Shown here piece by piece: positions 16,959 to 25,788 of a stretch of DNA of 45,211 nucleotides. The translations under genes were made by a program, and so were the position numbers. Positions within the stretch are counted from its first letter, which is position 1, and each line of letters starts with the position of its first letter. The notes below the pieces were generated by a model. That model worked only from the letters and a program-made list of their open reading frames with translations, was not told the origin of the DNA and searched no databases. The DNA is from Xanthomonas sp. Leaf148. GTDB taxonomy: Bacteria; Pseudomonadota; Gammaproteobacteria; Xanthomonadales; Xanthomonadaceae. Location of the stretch: contig NZ_LMOP01000010.1 in assembly GCF_001423585.1 (NCBI RefSeq), forward strand, positions 89,588 through 134,798. Reading direction: 5' to 3'.

Positions 16959-18713
16959 ATGCAACATCGAACACGCGTCATCGCCAACGCGATCCTGGCA
17001 ACCGCCTTATCGGCAACGCTACCTGGCATCGCCGCAGCGGCGGAAACAGGGGGGTGTCAATCGCGTTCCAGCGATGCGCCGTGGGGCGCCGCCCAGCCGT
17101 TACGCACATGGACGCCGAGCGGCGGTTCGGCCGCATTGAACGCGGTCGGCGCTGCCGAGGGGCCGCCGTTCCAGGCCAGGTTGGTCACTGCGTTCGGCGA
17201 AGATTCGGCGGTATCGGTGCGATCGGTGGTACTGGAATATCCCGATGGTTGCCGACGGCGTTATCAGCTGCCGTCCTTCGCAGCGTCGGACCGGCAGTAC
17301 GTCGCCACCGTTGCCAAGGCGCATCCGGTGCGCGTGGATCGGCGCACCTATGTCACCGCCGCCGAGCCGGACACGATCACCGCCGCGATGCTGGCGAATG
17401 GATCTGCGAAAAAATACGAAACCCAACACTTCGCCTTCTGGTACGGGGTGAAGACGGCTGTGGAGAGTTACCGCGATGTGGCCAAGCGCGGCGTCGCGTG
17501 GACGACCTTCGTCAACCAGAGCGCTGCCTGGTTCGAAAAGGTCTGGCAAATGAATGCCGATCTGCTGGGCGCACCGATGCCCTATGCCGGAGTAACGACG
17601 CCCAAACGCATCAATGTCTACCTGTGCGGCACCGGGCTGCCCTATGCGCAGGGCGGCGATCTCACCGAATGCGGCGCCAGTGCCGGGCAGGCGATCGGGG
17701 TCTCGTCGTGGGCGCTTGGATACGGTTCGCACTCGGTAGCGCATGAGTTCGTGCACACCTTGCAGTACTACAGCGGCGGTTACCGCGATCTGCAGGCCGC
17801 TGGTTGGTTCTGGGAAACCCACGCCAACTGGAGCGCGTTCCAGACCGGGCGGATGGACGATTCTGCAGTGGCGTACTACCAGTCCAATCTTGAGAACGGG
17901 CCGCTGTTTCCGGAGAGCCGCTATGGCGCACATCCGTTGTTGATGTTTCTGGCCGAAACCGATGCAACTCGCTCGCTGGTCTGGGACATGTGGCTGAAAA
18001 ATCAGCGTAATGCCGCTGGCGATACGTTGGAAATGCCGATGCAGACCGTGGTCCGCCTTGGTCAGCAACAGGGCGTGTTTCCGCAGGGCTTTCGTTCGTT
18101 TGCCGATTACATCGGGCGCTACGGTGCGCGGCTTGCCGCATTCGACTTCCTCAGCCAGAAGGCCTTGCTCGACATCAGCAAGGACCGCGCCGCCGCCAAA
18201 CGCTATGTGCCGTTAAAGGCATTGGCCGCGCGCGGCCGGTATGCATCCTCACCGGAGCGGCCGTTGAACATCTATGGCACCCATGTCATTCCGCTGACAC
18301 CGCAGACCGGAGCAAAAACGATCAGCGTGAGCTTGCAGGGCAAGACCGCTGCCGACCAGGCGGCGTGGCGTTTTACCCTGGTCAGTGTGGATGCGCAGTC
18401 CCGCCCGACCTATGCAGCACTGGCGGCAGTGGAGGCGACGGCAAGCAGCACAGTGAGCTTGGCGCTGCCGGCGGACGCCAAACAGACCTATCTGGTCGTC
18501 ACGGCCACGCCGTATCGCTACAGCATCGTGCCGACCATCGTCGAACAGTTGGCAGGCAAGAAGCCGGTGCAGTTTCCGTACGAAGTCAGCATCGCCGGTG
18601 CCACGCCGCTGTCGGGTTCGGCCAGCACCTGCTCGGCCTATACAGGAACCGATGGGCTGGATCAGAACTGGAACACTAACGGCCATCGTATTGATGAGAC
18701 GGCATGCAGATGA
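16959..18713 (+). CDS. Secreted HEXXH zinc metallopeptidase-like protein
   Basis: A 584-residue protein; the ATG at 16959 has GGAGA about five bases upstream and yields a clean signal peptide ending at IAAAAE. The central domain has the zinc motif SVAHEFVHTLQ (His262, Glu263, His266), followed twenty residues later by Glu286 in GWFWETHANW, a possible third ligand in gluzincin style. Around it are many aromatics (FAFWYGVKTA, LQYYSGGYRD) and several Cys. The C-terminal third (about 445-584) is beta-rich and Cys-poor until its end, likely a binding module. It resembles the DUF6055-type proteins annotated in xanthomonads, but I cannot name a characterised family member. It starts 99 bp after the S9 peptidase and is followed by a strong hairpin, so it probably ends that operon. 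It may cut the glycoprotein backbone; no substrate is proven. Confidence 0.72.
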   Translation: MQHRTRVIANAILATALSATLPGIAAAAETGGCQSRSSDAPWGAAQPLRTWTPSGGSAALNAVGAAEGPPFQARLVTAFGEDSAVSVRSVVLEYPDGCRRRYQLPSFAASDRQYVATVAKAHPVRVDRRTYVTAAEPDTITAAMLANGSAKKYETQHFAFWYGVKTAVESYRDVAKRGVAWTTFVNQSAAWFEKVWQMNADLLGAPMPYAGVTTPKRINVYLCGTGLPYAQGGDLTECGASAGQAIGVSSWALGYGSHSVAHEFVHTLQYYSGGYRDLQAAGWFWETHANWSAFQTGRMDDSAVAYYQSNLENGPLFPESRYGAHPLLMFLAETDATRSLVWDMWLKNQRNAAGDTLEMPMQTVVRLGQQQGVFPQGFRSFADYIGRYGARLAAFDFLSQKALLDISKDRAAAKRYVPLKALAARGRYASSPERPLNIYGTHVIPLTPQTGAKTISVSLQGKTAADQAAWRFTLVSVDAQSRPTYAALAAVEATASSTVSLALPADAKQTYLVVTATPYRYSIVPTIVEQLAGKKPVQFPYEVSIAGATPLSGSASTCSAYTGTDGLDQNWNTNGHRIDETACR

Positions 18714-18741
18714 GGCGCTGATGTTGCAGCGATAAGCGTCC

Positions 18742-18776
18742 CCGACGGCAGGTCCACGCTCTGGACCTGCCGTCGG
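18742..18776 (+). terminator. Strong 15-bp hairpin ending the GH121 operon
   Basis: CCGACGGCAGGTCCA, loop CGCTC, and the exact reverse complement, beginning 29 nt past the metallopeptidase stop. The T-run is absent, but the stem is long and fully paired. Confidence 0.65.
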
Positions 18777-19305
18777 AGTATGCCAACACAGCTACTGTCG
18801 CGAGCGCGCGTCAGCTGGGTGCGGGCGGCACTACGAAGCTGCCCTGGACGCACGCTATGCAGCACTGCGCATCGTCGCGCTGGTCTGGCGGACGCAGGCG
18901 TTGTGGTGGTCGCTCTCGATGTGCGGCAGGCGACACCAGCACGCCGAGGTGGCACAGCGCTGCCTGCACGCACACCAGTGCGCATGGCAACCATGCTGTT
19001 TTCCGCATGCACGGTCGACAAATGCGACAAGACGTAGCGCCTGCGCACAGGCACATTGTGACCAGCTGATGAAACTGGAGCGCATGGGCGACTCCATGAA
19101 CGAACCAACCTCCATCGGATACCACGCGTGGTTGCGCGATCGAACCTGATCGCGCGCGTTGATGGATGTCTGCGTCTGCGGTACGGCCATGGCGAAGGAT
19201 TTCGTCGCGGTGCCTGTCTTCCATCTGTTCTGACCCGCACTGGCGCATACCGGTACGGGCGTGTGTTGCCCGTCGTTTAGCCGCTTTTCAACTCAGGAGA
19301 CTTGC
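18777..19305. other. Upstream region of TBDR 2
   Basis: No gene is supported. The heptamer TGCGACA (19023-19029), also seen before TBDR 1 and GH121, lies here. I see no PIP box. The promoter of TBDR 2 must lie in this stretch because a strong hairpin precedes it. Confidence 0.4.
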
Positions 19306-22200
19306 ATGTCGATGTCGTCGCTGCCCATTCCTCGTCGCACCGTGACCAGGCCGCGCCCGCTGCCCAGCATGCTCGCTACCGCGTTGGTGCTGGCGCTTGC
19401 CGCAGGCACGGCGGTTCCTGCACATGCGCAACAGGCCGGCAACGGCGACGCGACGCAGACGCTGGACAGCGTGGTCGTCACCGGGTCGCGGCTGCGCCGT
19501 GTGGACACCGAAACCGCAAACCCGGTGGTCACGGTGAGCCAGGAACAGATTGCCGCAACCGGCAAGGCCACAGTGGGCGACCTGCTGCAGGAACTGCCAT
19601 CGATCGCGGGCAACGCCACCAACCCGTACACCAATAACGGCGGCGGCACCGGTGCGTCGGCGATTTCGCTACGCGGCCTGGGCGATAAGCGCACCTTGGT
19701 GTTGGTCAACGGTATCCGGCTTGCGTACAACGACGTCAACGCCATTCCGACCAGCATGATCGAGCGCATCGAGGTGCTCAGCGATGGTGCTTCTGCGGTG
19801 TACGGTTCCGACGCCATCGGTGGCGTGGTCAACTTCATTCTGCGCACGCACTTCGACGGCGTGCAGTTCAGCAGCGACTTCGGTACCAGCAGCGAGCGCG
19901 ATGGCAACCGGCGCAACTTCGCACTCACCGCCGGCAAGACCTGGGAGCGCGGCAGCCTGATCGGCGGGCTGTCGTACCACAACATCGACCCGGTCTCGGC
20001 CGGTGCGCGCGACTACTCCAAGGACGCGCTGGCACTGACCGATGGCGTGCCGGTGAAGCAGGGGTCTTCTGCCACACCCACCGGCACGGTCAACTTCAAC
20101 GATGGCTCCGATCAGTCCAATCAGCTTCGGCAGGCCAATGGCTGCGCGCGGGTCACGCTCAATGGCGGCGTCAGCGGTCGCGCCGGTCCAGGCGATTTCC
20201 ACTGCTATAACCCCAGTGCCGATTCCTACAACTATCAGCCGTTCAATTTGTTGCAGACCCCGCAAAAGCGCACCAATGCCTTCCTGCTGGGCACATTCCG
20301 CTTCAGCGACAGCGTGGAGGGGTACGTCAACACCTGGTTCAGTAAAACCGAATCGGCCTCGATCATTGCGCCGATTCCGATCTTCTCCAACGGCGACAAC
20401 ATCCTGGTGTCGTCGCAGAGTTACTACAACCCGTTCGGCGTCAACTTCGGTACCGACCGCACCACCGGTACCTCGTACAACGACCTCAATACCCGCGCAA
20501 CGGTACTGGGCAACCGCAGTTATCAATACAACACCTACAACTTCCAGATCAGCCCCGGCGTGCGTGGCCGCTTCGGCGACAGTTCCTGGCAGTGGGATGC
20601 AAACTTCAACTATGGCAAGGTCAAGCAGAAGTCGATCAACAATGGCTTTCTCGACTATGCCGCGTTCAATCAAGCCATCGGGCCGTCGTTTCTGGACAGC
20701 GACGGCGCAGTCAAATGCGGCAGTGCAGGCGCGGCGATCGCTGGCTGCACACCGCTGAATTTCTTCAACCTCAACGACAGCTCCAACCTGGCCACCTTGC
20801 AGGGCATGGTGGTCAACCCGATCGTGACCAGCGTCTACACGGTCAAACAATTCGAAGCCAATGCCAACGGCACGCTGTTCGACCTACCGGCCGGCGCGGC
20901 CAGCCTGGCGGCCGGGCTTTCGTATCGCAAGGAGCGCTCCACGACGGCATCCGATGCGCTGTGGACCGGCGACGAAAACGGGTTGTGCGGGGTGATCGAA
21001 TACTGTTCGTCCACATTGAGCGGCAGCTTCGACGTCAAGGAAGCCTATGCCGAAGCGTTGTTCCCGCTACTCAAGGATCTGCCCGGCATCAACGCGCTCA
21101 ATATCACCCTGGGCACGCGGTTTTCCGATTACAGCTCGGTGGGTAGCAAGACCAATAGCAAGGTGTCGCTGGAGTATCGCCCGATCGAAAATCTGCTGGT
21201 GCGCGGCACCGTCTCGCAGGTGTTTCGTGCGCCCAACATCAACGAGCTGTATGCCGGCGTGGCAGGCGATGCGGCTACCGTCAACGACCCCTGCAACGGC
21301 TACACCGGCGGCAATACCGTGGCCTGCGCCAATGTGCCCACCGACGGCAGCTACCAGCAATCGGACGGGCAGGTGTCGGGCAAGGTATCCGGTGCGGCAG
21401 TGGCCGGCTATCAACTCAAGCCGGAAACCGGCAAGTCGTACGACGTGGGCCTGGTCTACGACCCGCAGTGGATCGATGGCCTGTCGATCAGCGCCGACTG
21501 GTGGCGCATTGATCTGGAAGACACCATCACCACCGTCTCCGCGCAAACGGTGCTCAACCAGTGCTACGCCAACTCGGCAAGCGCGTTCTGCGCGTTGATT
21601 CATCGCAATGGCAACGGCACCATCAATTACATCGCCGAGCCCACCGTCAACCTGGGCAAGCTGTGGGCCAAGGGCATGGACTTCAATCTGACCTATCGGC
21701 TGCCATCCACGCCGTGGGGCAACCTCACCGCCGGCCTCAACGGCACCTATCTCACCCGCTACGATGTGTTGCCCGATACCACCGACCCCAGCTCGGTCAC
21801 CATCCATAATGTGGGCCGCTACACCCAGGCATACGGCAATTTCCCACGCTGGCGCGCGCTGGGCACGGTGAGTTGGGCGTTGGACGACTGGAGCGCTACC
21901 TGGCGCATCCGCTATGTCGGCAACACCGCCATCGGTAATTCGGATCCGGACCAGAGCCTGTCGGCCGATTCCAGCCAGCCGACGGTGGTGCGCAACATCG
22001 GCGCCTACGTCTACAACAACCTGCAGCTCGGCTATAACGTGCAGCCCTGGCATACGCGCTTTGAAGTGGGCGTGGACAATATCGCCAACAAACAGCCGCC
22101 GCTGTATTACTCCAACAATGTCGGCAATGCGAACACCGATGTGGCCACCTACGATCTGCTTGGCCGTTTTTATTGGGCGCGTGCGACGGTGAAGTTTTGA
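19306..22200 (+). CDS. TonB-dependent outer-membrane receptor 2 of the arabinan locus
   Basis: A 964-residue protein; the ATG at 19306 has AGGAG upstream (CAGGAGACTTGC). The signal peptide ends near HAQQA. A TonB-box-like segment (TLDSVVVTG) is followed by a plug (TVGDLLQELPSIAG; ISLRGLGDKRTLVLVNGIR; IEVLSDGASAVYGSDAIGGVVNF) and the barrel ending in Phe (ATVKF). It is a paralogue of the receptor at 5225-8041, with co-linear motifs through the barrel, including the FLDSDG-VKCG loop. Lying between the operon hairpin and the GH127 gene, it probably imports arabino-oligosaccharides such as beta-Ara2 for that periplasmic enzyme. The ligand is inferred. Two receptors in one locus may serve different chain lengths or glycopeptides. 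Confidence 0.9.
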   Translation: MSMSSLPIPRRTVTRPRPLPSMLATALVLALAAGTAVPAHAQQAGNGDATQTLDSVVVTGSRLRRVDTETANPVVTVSQEQIAATGKATVGDLLQELPSIAGNATNPYTNNGGGTGASAISLRGLGDKRTLVLVNGIRLAYNDVNAIPTSMIERIEVLSDGASAVYGSDAIGGVVNFILRTHFDGVQFSSDFGTSSERDGNRRNFALTAGKTWERGSLIGGLSYHNIDPVSAGARDYSKDALALTDGVPVKQGSSATPTGTVNFNDGSDQSNQLRQANGCARVTLNGGVSGRAGPGDFHCYNPSADSYNYQPFNLLQTPQKRTNAFLLGTFRFSDSVEGYVNTWFSKTESASIIAPIPIFSNGDNILVSSQSYYNPFGVNFGTDRTTGTSYNDLNTRATVLGNRSYQYNTYNFQISPGVRGRFGDSSWQWDANFNYGKVKQKSINNGFLDYAAFNQAIGPSFLDSDGAVKCGSAGAAIAGCTPLNFFNLNDSSNLATLQGMVVNPIVTSVYTVKQFEANANGTLFDLPAGAASLAAGLSYRKERSTTASDALWTGDENGLCGVIEYCSSTLSGSFDVKEAYAEALFPLLKDLPGINALNITLGTRFSDYSSVGSKTNSKVSLEYRPIENLLVRGTVSQVFRAPNINELYAGVAGDAATVNDPCNGYTGGNTVACANVPTDGSYQQSDGQVSGKVSGAAVAGYQLKPETGKSYDVGLVYDPQWIDGLSISADWWRIDLEDTITTVSAQTVLNQCYANSASAFCALIHRNGNGTINYIAEPTVNLGKLWAKGMDFNLTYRLPSTPWGNLTAGLNGTYLTRYDVLPDTTDPSSVTIHNVGRYTQAYGNFPRWRALGTVSWALDDWSATWRIRYVGNTAIGNSDPDQSLSADSSQPTVVRNIGAYVYNNLQLGYNVQPWHTRFEVGVDNIANKQPPLYYSNNVGNANTDVATYDLLGRFYWARATVKF

Positions 22201-22234
22201 GTGCGGCCCCTATCGACTGCGCTGTCTGATCGCA

Positions 22235-22267
22235 CTGCCGCTGCCCGATCCGATCGGGTAGCGGCAG
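22235..22267 (+). terminator. Hairpin after TBDR 2
   Basis: CTGCCGCTGCCCGATC pairs with GATCGGGTAGCGGCAG through 16 positions including one G-T pair, starting 35 nt past the stop. It would reduce read-through into the GH127 gene, which may therefore have its own promoter in the last 95 bp. Confidence 0.55.
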
Positions 22268-22361
22268 ATCATGTTGCCCATATGCTCTACATCGCGATTG
22301 CCGCTCTGGCCTGTAACGGCGCGCGCAGTCTGCAAGCAGCGGCAGGAGCTAAGCTGACCTC

Positions 22362-24737
22362 ATGACCAAGCCATCCAACACCGAGCGCACCACCGACCAC
22401 GCCTTGACCTTGTCGCGGCGGCGTTTTCTGGCCTGGAGCAGCCTGGCAGTGGCTGCGGGCTTCCTGCGCTTCCCTGCCGACGCCAGCGCCGCGCAGCCGG
22501 GAAGCATGCGCGCGGTGCCGCTTGCTCAGGTCCGCCTGACGCCCTCGCTGTTTCTGGATGCGCTCAACACCAATCGCCGCTATCTGATGCGGCTGCAGCC
22601 GGACCGGCTATTGCACAACTTCGTGCTGTATGCCGGCCTCGACCCCAAGGCGCCTGCCTACGGCGGTTGGGAAGCGGACACCATCGCCGGCCATACGCTC
22701 GGCCACTATCTCAGCGCGTTGGCGTTGATGCATGCGCAAACCGGCGATGCGCAATGCGCCACACGCGCGGCGTATCTGGTGAGCGAACTTGCGCGTTGCC
22801 AGGCGCATGCAGGCGATGGCTATGTGGCTGGCTTCACCCGCAAGAACGCGGCAGGAAAGATCGAAAGCGGGCGCGCGGTGTTCGAGGAACTCAAGCGCGG
22901 CAAGATCGACCCCGCACCGTTTTATCTCAACGGCAGTTGGGCGCCGCTGTATACCTGGCACAAGCTGTTCGCTGGCCTGCTCGATGTGCATGCGCACTGC
23001 GGCAATGCAAAGGCGCTGCAGGTGGCGGTGGGGCTCGCCGGTTACCTGCAAGGCATCTTCACCGCGTTGGACGATGCGCAGCTGCAGAAAGTGTTGTCCT
23101 GCGAATTCGGCGGCCTCAACGAATCGTTCGTCGAGTTGCATGTGCAAACCGGCGATGCGCAGTGGCTGGCACTGGCGCAGCGGCTGCATCATCACGCCGT
23201 ACTCGACCCGCTGGTCGCCCAACGCGATGAGCTGGTCCACCAGCATTCCAATACCAATATCCCCAAGCTGATTGGCCTGGCCCGCGAGTACGAGGTCACC
23301 GGCGACGCCGCCTCCGGCGCGGCGGCGCGTTTCTTCTGGCACACGGTCACCGACCACCACACCTACGTGATCGGTGGTAACGGCGATCGCGAATACTTCC
23401 AGCAGCCGGACAGCATCTCCAAATTTCTCACCGAGCAGACCTGCGAGCACTGCGCCAGCTACAACATGCTCAAGCTCACCCGGCATCTGTATCAATGGGG
23501 GCCGCAGGCGGCGTATTTCGATTACTACGAGCGCACGCTGCTCAACCACGTGATGGCGCAGCAACACCCGCGCACCGGCATGTTCACCTACATGACACCG
23601 CTGCTGGCTGGTGAAGCGCGTGGTTGGTCCAAACCGTTCGACGATTTCTGGTGTTGCGTCGGCAGCGGCATGGAGGCGCACGCGCAGTTTGGCGACTCGA
23701 TTTATTGGGAAGACGGGCAGGGCGTCTACGTCAATCTGTATGTGCCCTCCAGCGTGCGCGACGCAGCGGGCTTCGCACTGAGCTTGCGCAGCACGCTTCC
23801 CGAGCAAGGCCAGGTGACGCTGCGCATCGACGCCGCGCCGGCAGATGCACGCATGCTCGCCTTGCGCGTGCCCGGTTGGGCCGGCGCGCACACGCTGCAG
23901 GTCAACGGCCAGCTGCAAACACTGCAGCCAGTGGAGGGCTACCTGCGTATCGAACGGCTGTGGAAGGCCGGCGACAGCATCTCCCTGCAGCTGGAGATGC
24001 CGTTACGCCTGGAACCCACACCCGACGACCCGGCATGGGTGGCCGTCATGCGCGGCCCGCTGGTGTTGGCCGCCGACCTCGGCGATGCCGCAACACCATG
24101 GAACAACAAAACGCCGGCGCTGGTCGGTGGAGATGACGTCCTGCAACGTCTGCAGCCGCTGCCGACCCATGGCCACTACGCCTATGCCGATGGCGCCCAG
24201 CAATGGCGTTTTTCCCCGTTCTACGCCCAGTTCGATCGCCGCAGCGCCGTCTACCTGGAACATCGCGATACCGCTGCCTGGCAACAACGCCTGGCCGAGC
24301 AGACGGCAGCGGACGCAACGCAACGCGCACTCGACGCGCGCGCACTGGATCGTGTCGCCCTGGGCGACGAGGCATCGGAAAAGGCACACGCCCTCACCAG
24401 CGACAGCTCCTACGCCCTCAGCTACCGCCGCCGCGCCGGCCGCGACGCCCGCACCGGCGGCTTTATCGCCTTCACCCTGCGCAACACCGCCCAGGCCCGC
24501 ATCCTGCGCCTACGCTACTGGGGCGACGAAACCCGCCGCCGCTTCCGCATCCTCGCCGACGGCGAACTCATCGCCAACGAACGCCTGGACGGCAATCGCG
24601 GCCTGGACTTCATCGATGTGGATTACGCCTTGCCCACCGCAGTGGCCGGCCGCGCCACGTTGCAGATCCGTATCGAACCTGAGACTGGATACTCGGCCGG
24701 GCCTGCGTTTGGGTGTTGGGTGTTGGAGTCGGCGTGA
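22362..24737 (+). CDS. hypBA1: Tat-exported GH127/GH146 beta-L-arabinofuranosidase
   Basis: A 791-residue protein with a Tat signal (LSRRRFLAWSS, residues 19-29). The catalytic (alpha/alpha)6 barrel carries the zinc-thiolate site of this clan: Glu362 and Cys364 in TCEHCASYNML and the pair Cys431-Cys432 in DDFWCCVGSG; by analogy with B. longum HypBA1, Cys431 is the nucleophile and Glu344 (GDREYF) the acid/base. The YNMLKLTRHLY and WCCVGSGMEAHA motifs look closer to the GH146 branch. A beta-domain follows, then a C-terminal jelly-roll-like domain (about 675-790) typical of the larger members. It should split beta-L-arabinofuranosyl linkages, such as beta-Ara2 and Ara-Hyp, in the periplasm, completing the GH43/GH121 cascade. 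The last domain has conspicuously C-ending codons compared with the rest of the gene. Confidence 0.9.
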   Translation: MTKPSNTERTTDHALTLSRRRFLAWSSLAVAAGFLRFPADASAAQPGSMRAVPLAQVRLTPSLFLDALNTNRRYLMRLQPDRLLHNFVLYAGLDPKAPAYGGWEADTIAGHTLGHYLSALALMHAQTGDAQCATRAAYLVSELARCQAHAGDGYVAGFTRKNAAGKIESGRAVFEELKRGKIDPAPFYLNGSWAPLYTWHKLFAGLLDVHAHCGNAKALQVAVGLAGYLQGIFTALDDAQLQKVLSCEFGGLNESFVELHVQTGDAQWLALAQRLHHHAVLDPLVAQRDELVHQHSNTNIPKLIGLAREYEVTGDAASGAAARFFWHTVTDHHTYVIGGNGDREYFQQPDSISKFLTEQTCEHCASYNMLKLTRHLYQWGPQAAYFDYYERTLLNHVMAQQHPRTGMFTYMTPLLAGEARGWSKPFDDFWCCVGSGMEAHAQFGDSIYWEDGQGVYVNLYVPSSVRDAAGFALSLRSTLPEQGQVTLRIDAAPADARMLALRVPGWAGAHTLQVNGQLQTLQPVEGYLRIERLWKAGDSISLQLEMPLRLEPTPDDPAWVAVMRGPLVLAADLGDAATPWNNKTPALVGGDDVLQRLQPLPTHGHYAYADGAQQWRFSPFYAQFDRRSAVYLEHRDTAAWQQRLAEQTAADATQRALDARALDRVALGDEASEKAHALTSDSSYALSYRRRAGRDARTGGFIAFTLRNTAQARILRLRYWGDETRRRFRILADGELIANERLDGNRGLDFIDVDYALPTAVAGRATLQIRIEPETGYSAGPAFGCWVLESA

Positions 24738-25098
24738 GCGCGTACATAGCAGCGACCACGACTTCACTCTATGGTCGATGTCGTCGCCTGCAGCTGATGA
24801 TAGGTGCCTCTGCCTAAGGGCGACGATGCTAAAAACGAAATGAATCACGTTCTGTAACGGGAGATAACGCTATTGCGCCCAGTCATGGTTGTGTCTGCGA
24901 TTCGTTATGTAGTCCGCAACATCTGACTCCAAAGTGCTACTGGCATAACTTGATAAATTCGCAATGCTTCCGCGCAAATGATGGGAGCTTCAATGTTGCC
25001 AGCTGTTATCCAACTAAAGCCCTTCCTACTGTTTGACTTCGGCTCTTCAAGTGAGGAGACTCTGAACCTATGCATTTAGGAGATGGTGGAGGAGCTAA
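24738..25098. other. AT-richer intergenic region at start of a foreign-looking patch
   Basis: Base composition drops sharply about 40 bp after the GH127 stop. No gene is supported. A 17-codon frame starts at ATG 25071 (MHLGDGGGANW...) and overlaps the TTG start of the next gene, so it could be a leader peptide, but its ribosome site is poorly spaced. Confidence 0.4.
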
Positions 25099-25293
25099 TT
25101 GGACAGCGAAACGATTTCTTTAGCGGCGAGGATCCGTGCTGCCAGGATTGGGGCTGGAATGTCCCAGGCCGAGCTGGCGCAAAAATTGGGCGTCAATAGG
25201 GCAACCGTTGGGCACTGGGAACGTAATGGATTTTCGCCCAGCCTCGATCACCTCTATGCGATGAGCAGCGTTGTGCAAGGTAGTCTAAATTGA
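25099..25293 (+). CDS. Short XRE-family HTH regulator, possibly truncated
   Basis: A 64-residue protein from a TTG start preceded by GGAGGAG, a very good ribosome site. Residues 8-60 form a complete XRE/HTH_3 domain (RIRAARIGAGMSQAELAQKLGVN, RATVGHWERNG). It should bind DNA as a dimer. It stops at QGSLN; in related regulators this position often continues with Trp (SLNWLL), and the stop here is TGA where TGG would read on. It may therefore be a nonsense-truncated gene, or a naturally short regulator. The codons and base composition differ from the surrounding GC-rich genes, consistent with transfer. The likely target is its own small cluster. Confidence 0.6.
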   Translation: MDSETISLAARIRAARIGAGMSQAELAQKLGVNRATVGHWERNGFSPSLDHLYAMSSVVQGSLN

Positions 25294-25324
25294 GTGTTTC
25301 ACGCCTTTACTAACCTTCGCCGCG

Positions 25325-25537
25325 TTGCTCAGAACAACGGAAGCCTATGACTCCATCGAGCAACTCGCCTTTGGCAGCGGTCATTGGCGCGTACGCAATG
25401 CTGCACTAGAAGTCGCTAGCTTGCTCGCACCAGGAGAGAGGGGCGGGCTGTGGCGCAGCGCCGAACACGATGCCGATCCGGCAATCCGTCGTTCGGCGAG
25501 GATCTGGCTGGAACGGGAGCAGCGCGAAGTCGAATGA
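25325..25537 (+). CDS. Small HEAT-like hypothetical protein
   Basis: A frame of about 70 residues from a TTG codon; it is open from 25289, so the true start is uncertain. The body (HWRVRNAALEVASLLAPGE, then HDADPAIRRSARIWLEREQ) looks like one or two HEAT-type helical repeats, usually a protein-protein contact surface. The stop overlaps the ATG of the next small gene (ATGA), arguing for a real, coupled pair. No signal peptide or known family is recognised. It follows the XRE regulator by about 30 bp in another frame, so it could also be the remnant of a longer gene. Confidence 0.4.
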   Translation: MLRTTEAYDSIEQLAFGSGHWRVRNAALEVASLLAPGERGGLWRSAEHDADPAIRRSARIWLEREQREVE

Positions 25538-25788
25538 TGGGTTTCTTTCGAGATAAGTTAAATACCCGGTTCGTTCGCCGATGGGGTGGGGGTATCCTGT
25601 TTGCAACTGCGATCTTGCTCCTGTCAAATCCCGAGTTGCTGTCGGCTGTGCTGTTGGTAAATATGATTGGTGTGGATGTGCTGGTGTTGTTTATCGGAAT
25701 TCAACTGCGGCAAAATTGGTCGATTATTAGTGCCTTCATTATTGCTCCCTGCTATATTAGGATAAAAAGGCTGTTTAAGTCGAATTGA
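25534..25788 (+). CDS. Small membrane protein, unknown function
   Basis: An 84-residue protein beginning MMGFFRDKLN, whose ATG overlaps the previous stop (ATGA). It has two hydrophobic segments: residues about 18-30 (GGGILFATAILLL) and about 36-56 (LSAVLLVNMIGVDVLVLFIGI), then a third weaker one (IISAFIIAPCYI) before a basic tail (RIKRLFKSN). It is an inner-membrane protein by appearance. Codons are AT-rich relative to neighbours. I do not recognise the family. Pairing with a soluble helical protein behind an XRE regulator would fit a small accessory or toxin-like module, but nothing in the sequence proves that. Confidence 0.5.
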   Translation: MMGFFRDKLNTRFVRRWGGGILFATAILLLSNPELLSAVLLVNMIGVDVLVLFIGIQLRQNWSIISAFIIAPCYIRIKRLFKSN

